Origin: Pyrrhoderma lamaoense
Taxonomy: Eukaryota; Basidiomycota; Agaricomycetes; Hymenochaetales; Hymenochaetaceae
Assembly (NCBI GenBank): GCA_002794735.1
Contig: NBAZ01000001.1
Location: 496,001 to 560,000 of the forward strand
Direction: 5' to 3'
DNA: 64,000 nt
The notes under the pieces were generated by a model that saw only the letters and a program-made list of their open reading frames with translations, was not told the DNA's origin and made no database searches. Shown here one piece after another: positions 59,039-64,000 of the stretch; the stretch's first letter is position 1, and the number at the start of each line of letters is the position of its first letter. Both the position numbers and the translations under genes were made by a program.

Positions 59039-61115
59039 TCAGACTTACAACAGTTCTGACTCACTGACCACGCCTAACATTTTCGTGGCCATAATCGTTC
59101 AATTCCCTGCTTATCTTTACTTGAATGCAACATATAAGTTTGAACACGATCCTAGTTTGGTGGTCTTTAAAATCCACCATAAGCCAAAAACAAGATGCGT
59201 TGACGTCTTTTCGAAGAATTATATAAATGGAAAAGAAAGTGTCTTCCAACCATTTGTAAGTGCATCATGAAGTCCGTTTTCCTCTTTTTATTACTCAACT
59301 TCATTACTTATATCTGACATAACTAACTCTGACGTGTAAAAGGACCTTTGAGTCGTTACGACTCGTTCCAAGAGTCTGAAATTCTTTTTTTGAGTAAATT
59401 TAATCCCTAGATACACTATCGGATAGAACAAAAGACGACCGCTCATGGACACCTCTCCGTTGGTGACAAGTTTCAGGAGTACACTTAGATTTTCGACTCG
59501 ACTACCCATGAATCCTTAAAAGTGATAATAATTACATGATGAGTCACGGCTCATTAGAGTCCATACTTTACGGCTAAAGAGTAGCCTACTTGTTGTCGCT
59601 GTGGCCCTGTCTTGAAAGGGACAAGCGGTAAGTACCCTCGTTTAGAACGCACAAAATTAATCTATCGTTATTACGGTAAATTTTTATCGATATGACGCTC
59701 AAATTACAAAATTAACCCAAGGCTGGTGCTAACAAGCCCAAACAAGGCGGGAAAACCACATATAAATCCAATCCTCATCTACCACTCGTTACATGATTCT
59801 ACCACCATCCCTTGGAAGTTAGGTGAGGATATTGTATTTTACAGTTATCGACATCAAGACAATACTCTCGTAATTGGCTAATTTACATTAAAACTAGAGA
59901 CCGGTATCGATTCTCCTCCTTTCTTGCCCGGAACCCGCTTTTATGAATATAACACGCGTTCCCTTTAATTCGTGATATATCCACTTCAATTATCATCAAT
60001 AACCCAGTCGTTTACTTCAGCGGCGTCATGCTCAGCATTTGTACCATTGCCTAACCACAGTGCACTATTAGATGGACGAAAAGATGGAGTAGCCAGAGAG
60101 AAGACGTGACTCACTTGTGCTCGCAAATACTTTGTGCGACCACTTCGGTGGACGCGTTACGACCCTGCCTTCAATAATGGCGCCCATTAAGCGCTTGACG
60201 TTTGCGTCGTCTTCGAACGACGACTTTTGCTCGCTCTCATTGGAGGTCGGACCTGGCGATGTTTCCGAGTCTTCGAGGTGGACTCGTCACTTGTCTCTGT
60301 ATGTTTGTTCGGTTTGGTCTACAGATGGCGAAAGTCAGCTTCAGACGAAAACACAAACGTACAGAAACTCTTACTTCGTCTTCGCGAGACGCTTTTTTAG
60401 TCTTGATCCCCTTAGGGAATCTCATAGTGACACCAGCCAGAAGCTGGCCTAGTGTACGAGACGCATTTGTCATTTGGCGAATTGATTGCGTGTCAAACTA
60501 GGGGGATGCGTCTCAAAGCAGATGATGGTTTGAAATGAACCTATCGCGCTTGTGTTTCCTGGTTTTTATTCCTGATATTATATAATCCATCTGATAACAG
60601 TGTTCTTTGTGTATGTATATTTCGGAGGCTCAAGGAAGTGCAACAAGTACCTAATAATGACAAATAGAACGTCTCTTTATTTTCTAGGGTCCAGAAAACG
60701 CGTCAACAAAGGCTATATTTCTCAGTAATCATGGACGAATGGGCGATAGCCTGGGATGAAATAAACAAATCGGAAACGTATCAAAAAACTGTCTTTCATC
60801 TCTTAGTGTTAAGGGAGTTGAAATACTTTACTGATTCCTCTTGGTAAATTAGCAAGGAAAGTATAATCACAGATATCGGTGTTTGATCAGGGCTGCTCCC
60901 ATATCTAACGAATGTAACTAAGGACTAGGGTTGGATCGAATCATCACTATCTCAACGCACTATCCGCCTGTGTAGATAATTATGTCGCAGCATATTGAAA
61001 TGCAGTGAGTTACTTAGTCAGAAGACCCCGTCAAGACCTTATGTGGCCGTTTGGTGGACGCGTTACGACTTTCCCTGTAATAATGCCGTTCATCAAACGC
61101 TGAAAGTTGATGTCT
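59039..61115. repeat. Tandem repeat, unit 1 (about 2.08 kb)
   Basis: Nearly the whole unit recurs downstream at an offset of 2058-2127 bp. Shared anchors include gaatgcaacatataa (59123), ctttacggctaaag (59566), aagacgtgactcacttgtgc (60101) and tgttctttgtgta (about 60601). It contains a TATA-like accacatataaatcc block and several short open frames that are not conserved between copies. No transposase, reverse transcriptase or tRNA was recognised. Confidence 0.88.
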
Positions 61116-63243
61116 TCAGATTTACATCAGTTTTGACTCAAATCTTCGCCGCACGCACCTGACATTTTCATGCTATATTCGAATGCAACATATAAATTTG
61201 AACACAATCCTAGTTTGATGGTCGCTAAGGTCCACCATAAGCCATGAACAAGTTGCGTTGGCATCTTTTTGAAAAATTCTATGTGTGGAATTGATGAAAG
61301 TGTCTGTCAATAACCTGTAAGTGAATCATGAAGTCTGTTTTCTTTTATTACTTAGTTTTATCACTTATATCTAACATAACTAACTCTGACATGTGAAAGA
61401 ACTTTTGAGTCATTACGACTCGTCCCGAGAGTCTAACATCCTTTTTGAGCAGAGTTTCAACTCTAGATACACTATAGGATAGAACAAAAGACGACCCGTT
61501 TATGGACACCTCTCCCTTGGGATATGGACGAGTTTCAGGCGCACACCTAACTCTAGTAAGTTTTGATCCATCATAGAAATGCGTCTATCATTACTTTCAT
61601 GAGCTTATGGATGGCAGTGTAGTCGAGTCGAATATCTAATACTTTACGGCTAAAGTGCCTACTTGTTGTCACTGTGGCCCTGTCTTGAAAGGGACAAGCG
61701 GTAAGTACCCTCGTTTAGAACGCACAAGATTAATCTATTGTTATTGCGGTAAATTTTATCGATATGACGCTCAAATTACAAAATTAACCCAAGGCTGGTG
61801 CTAACAAGCCCAAACAAGGCGGGAAAACCACATATAAATCCAATCCTCATCTACCACTCGTTACATGATTCTACCACCATCCCTTGGAAGTTCGGTGAGG
61901 ATAATGTATTTTACAGTTCTCGACATCAGAACAAATCTTCTCTCGTAATTGACTAATTTACATTAAGACTAGAGACCAATATCGATTCACCTCCTTTCTC
62001 GCGCCGGCACCCGCTCTTATAAACATAACACGCGTCCCTTTGATTCGTTATATGTCCACTTCAATTATCATCAACAACGCAGTCGATTACTTCAGTAGCG
62101 TTATACTCAGCATCTGTGTAATCGTCTAACCAAGAGTGCACTATTAGATGGACGAAAAGATGGAGTAACGAAAGAGAAGACGTGACTCACTTGTGCTCGC
62201 AAATACTTTGTGCGACCACTTCGGTGGACGCGTTACGACCCTGCCTCGATAATAGCACCCATTAAGCGCTTAACGTTTGCGTCGTCTTCGGACGACGACT
62301 TTTGCTCGACCTCATCTGAGGTCGCGCCAGTGATGTTTCCGAGTCCTCCGAGGTGGACTCGCCAGCTGTCTCTGTATTTTTGTTCGGTTTTGTCTACAAA
62401 TGGCGAAGGTCAGTTTCAGACGGAAACGCAATCATACAGAAGCTTTCACCTCGTCGTCGCGAGACGCTTTGTTGGTTTGACCCTCTTAGGGATCCTTATA
62501 GTGACGCCAGCGAGAAGCTGGCCTATTGCACGAGTCGCATTTGTCATCTGGCGGTGTCAAACTCGGGGGATGTATCTCAAGGCAGATGATGGTTTGAATT
62601 GAACCTATCCCGCTTATATTTCCTGATTTTTATTCCTGATATTATATAATCCATCTGATAACAGTGTTCTTTGTGTAAAATATCTCGAAGGCTCAAGGAA
62701 GTGCAACAAGTACCTAATAATGACAAATAGTACGTTTCTTTGTTTTCTACGGCTCAGAAAACGCGTCGTCAATGGTGATACTTCCAGTTACTATGGAAGG
62801 ACGGGCGATAGTCTGGGTTGCGTATGGCGTGCTTCACAGTATAGAAGAGTCGGAAATTTAGAAAGAAGATTTCTTCAATATTTCAATAATTTCAAACAAA
62901 ACAGAAACACATAAAAAAACTATCTTTCATCTTCTAATCTAAAGGAGTTAAATAGTTTACTGATTCCTCTTGGTATATCAGCGAGGAAATGAGAATCCCA
63001 GATATCGGTGTTCGATCAGGGCTACTCCATAAACAACGGTGTAACTGAGGATTAGGGTTGGATCAAATTATTACTATCACAGCTCACTATCCGCCTGTAT
63101 AAATCGCTTATGTCGCAGCATACTGTAATGCAATGAGCTACTTAGTCAGAGGACCCGTAAAAATCTTATGTGGCCGTTTGGTGGACGCGTTACGACTTTC
63201 CCTGTAATAATGGCGTTCATCAAACGCTGAAAGTTGATGTCTT
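61116..63243. repeat. Tandem repeat, unit 2 (about 2.13 kb)
   Basis: Direct copy of unit 1 in the same orientation: the same anchors occur at 61181, 61642, 62177 and 62665. Over the block following ctttacggctaaag about 200 bases are nearly identical, while other parts differ more, with small indels. Both units end with the same gttgatgtcttc word (61115 and 63243). Open frames shift between the copies, which argues against a protein. Confidence 0.88.
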
Positions 63244-63640
63244 CTGGAACCGATGCAATCGGTTGGCTTTCGTACAGGACCGATCCGATGATGCTTCCAG
63301 TCCACTTGGGTAAGGTTGTTGGTTATCTCTGTGCGGTTGATTATTTTTGTCTACAAATGGCCAAAAGTCAATTTCAAATAGGAACATAATCATACAGAAA
63401 CTCTGGCTTCATCGCTGCTGCGAGGCGCTTTTTGCCTCTTCTGTCTTCTAGTGAGCCTCTTTGCGCTTGGAATCTTCATTATTAGTAATGTGTCGCTTGA
63501 AGAGCCTCCTTACAAAGTAGCTGTTGATGGTTTGAATTAGGCCCATCTCACTAGACTATCAAAATATTAATTCTGACATTATATAATTAATCAGCTAAGT
63601 GTTCTTTGTGTGATTTTACTCGAAGGCTCGGGTTCAGAGA
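63244..63640. repeat. Partial, more divergent third copy of the repeat
   Basis: Words in the same order as 60240-60640 recur here (tctctgt, tctacaaatggc, cagaaactct, gaggcgctttt, gttctttgtgtg, cgaaggctc), but with lower similarity and internal deletions. It looks like an older or truncated copy of the right half of the unit. Confidence 0.65.
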
Positions 63641-64000
63641 AGTGTACAAATACGAATGTAGGTATCTCTAATCATATCTTAAATCCCTTGAAGCCCTTCC
63701 TTTTAGGGATTATTCTAGGATTAAAACACGTTATCTGAATTGCCATGTTTCCCAATGCGATTAAAAGTATGAACTGAACGGCGGGGTAGTAATGTTACTA
63801 TTGACATTACGGTATTTTCTCATATCTATGGTTAAAGGAACTAAGACGAAACGACATGTGTATCCATCTAACCTACTAGTAAGAAGGTATTCGAGAAAGA
63901 TATAACACTATTACCCAATGCAGGCGCAACATAGTAACACCTGGAAAGAATAACTCCCTGTTCGACTGATTTAACATGGGGTGATTTTTCACTCTTCCAT
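63641..64000. other. Right edge of window, unassigned
   Basis: 360 bases with no clear match to the repeat units and no supported gene. Confidence 0.5.

Noticed and set aside
60117..60501. Overlapping 78- to 111-codon open frames within the repeat
   Set aside because: The corresponding frames in the second copy (62210-62602) are shifted and differ, so conservation is at DNA level only.
59039..63640. LTR retrotransposon or DNA transposon as explanation for the repeats
   Set aside because: No reverse transcriptase, integrase or transposase motif was seen in any frame, and no clear terminal repeats with target-site duplication. It stays possible that these are non-autonomous or partial.
1..64000. 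A co-operating gene cluster or defence/secondary-metabolite system
   Set aside because: Neighbouring genes are conserved housekeeping or unrelated metabolic genes; no polyketide, peptide-synthetase or terpene enzyme and no prokaryote-like module was found.
1..64000. tRNA, rRNA or CRISPR features
   Set aside because: No cloverleaf with A/B boxes, rRNA block or regularly spaced short repeats was recognised by eye. A tRNAscan-SE or Infernal run would be decisive.

Overview
The window looks like nuclear DNA of a basidiomycete fungus, most likely an agaricomycete. Protein-coding genes on both strands are cut by many 45-70 nt GT-AG introns, and there are no operons. The gene set is typical of that group: a secreted 19-exon laccase, a rhodanese-PTP fusion, a Yap1-type bZIP factor, a DNMT2-type tRNA methyltransferase and an SMN orthologue. 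No rRNA, tRNA or CRISPR array was recognised by eye. I make no species call.

Layout. 1-1490 (-) MSH4, cut by the window edge; 1535-3746 (+) amidase; 5515-8133 (+) laccase; 8555-10317 (-) FAD-dependent amine/amino-acid oxidase; 10854-13192 (-) DBP3 helicase; 14427-18539 (+) rhodanese-PTP phosphatase; 19584-21193 (+) probable MEI4-like meiotic protein; 21520-23740 (-) SRP68 head to head with 23961-25383 (+) GET3; 26735-28914 (-) Yap1-like factor; 28915-32149 gene-poor; 32150-34592 (-) MFS transporter; 35765-40769 (-) SNF2/STH1 ATPase head to head with 41082-44100 (+) KU80. Then five minus-strand genes in series: 44831-47235 pepsin-fold-like membrane protein, 47830-49235 SMN, 49479-51480 peroxisomal SCP2-type thiolase, 51723-53129 eIF5, 53581-55022 DNMT2. 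Last comes a plus-strand PHD-finger gene (about 55815-58388). From 59039 to the end the DNA is a tandemly duplicated repeat of about 2.1 kb with a third partial copy and no convincing gene.

Functional themes. There are ER targeting (SRP68 and GET3 sharing a 220-bp promoter), meiosis and repair (MSH4, MEI4-like, KU80), RNA biology (DBP3, SMN, DNMT2, eIF5), chromatin (SNF2, PHD) and secreted or oxidative chemistry (laccase, FAD oxidase, Yap1-like). Nothing shows that they act as one system.

Main caveat. About ten otherwise well-conserved genes carry single-base frameshifts, mostly one base missing, several of them in short homopolymers. Because they hit genes expected to be essential, I read them as probable consensus errors rather than pseudogenes. 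Coordinates of those genes assume the shifts are artefacts. Exon limits were worked out by hand from splice signals and reading frame.
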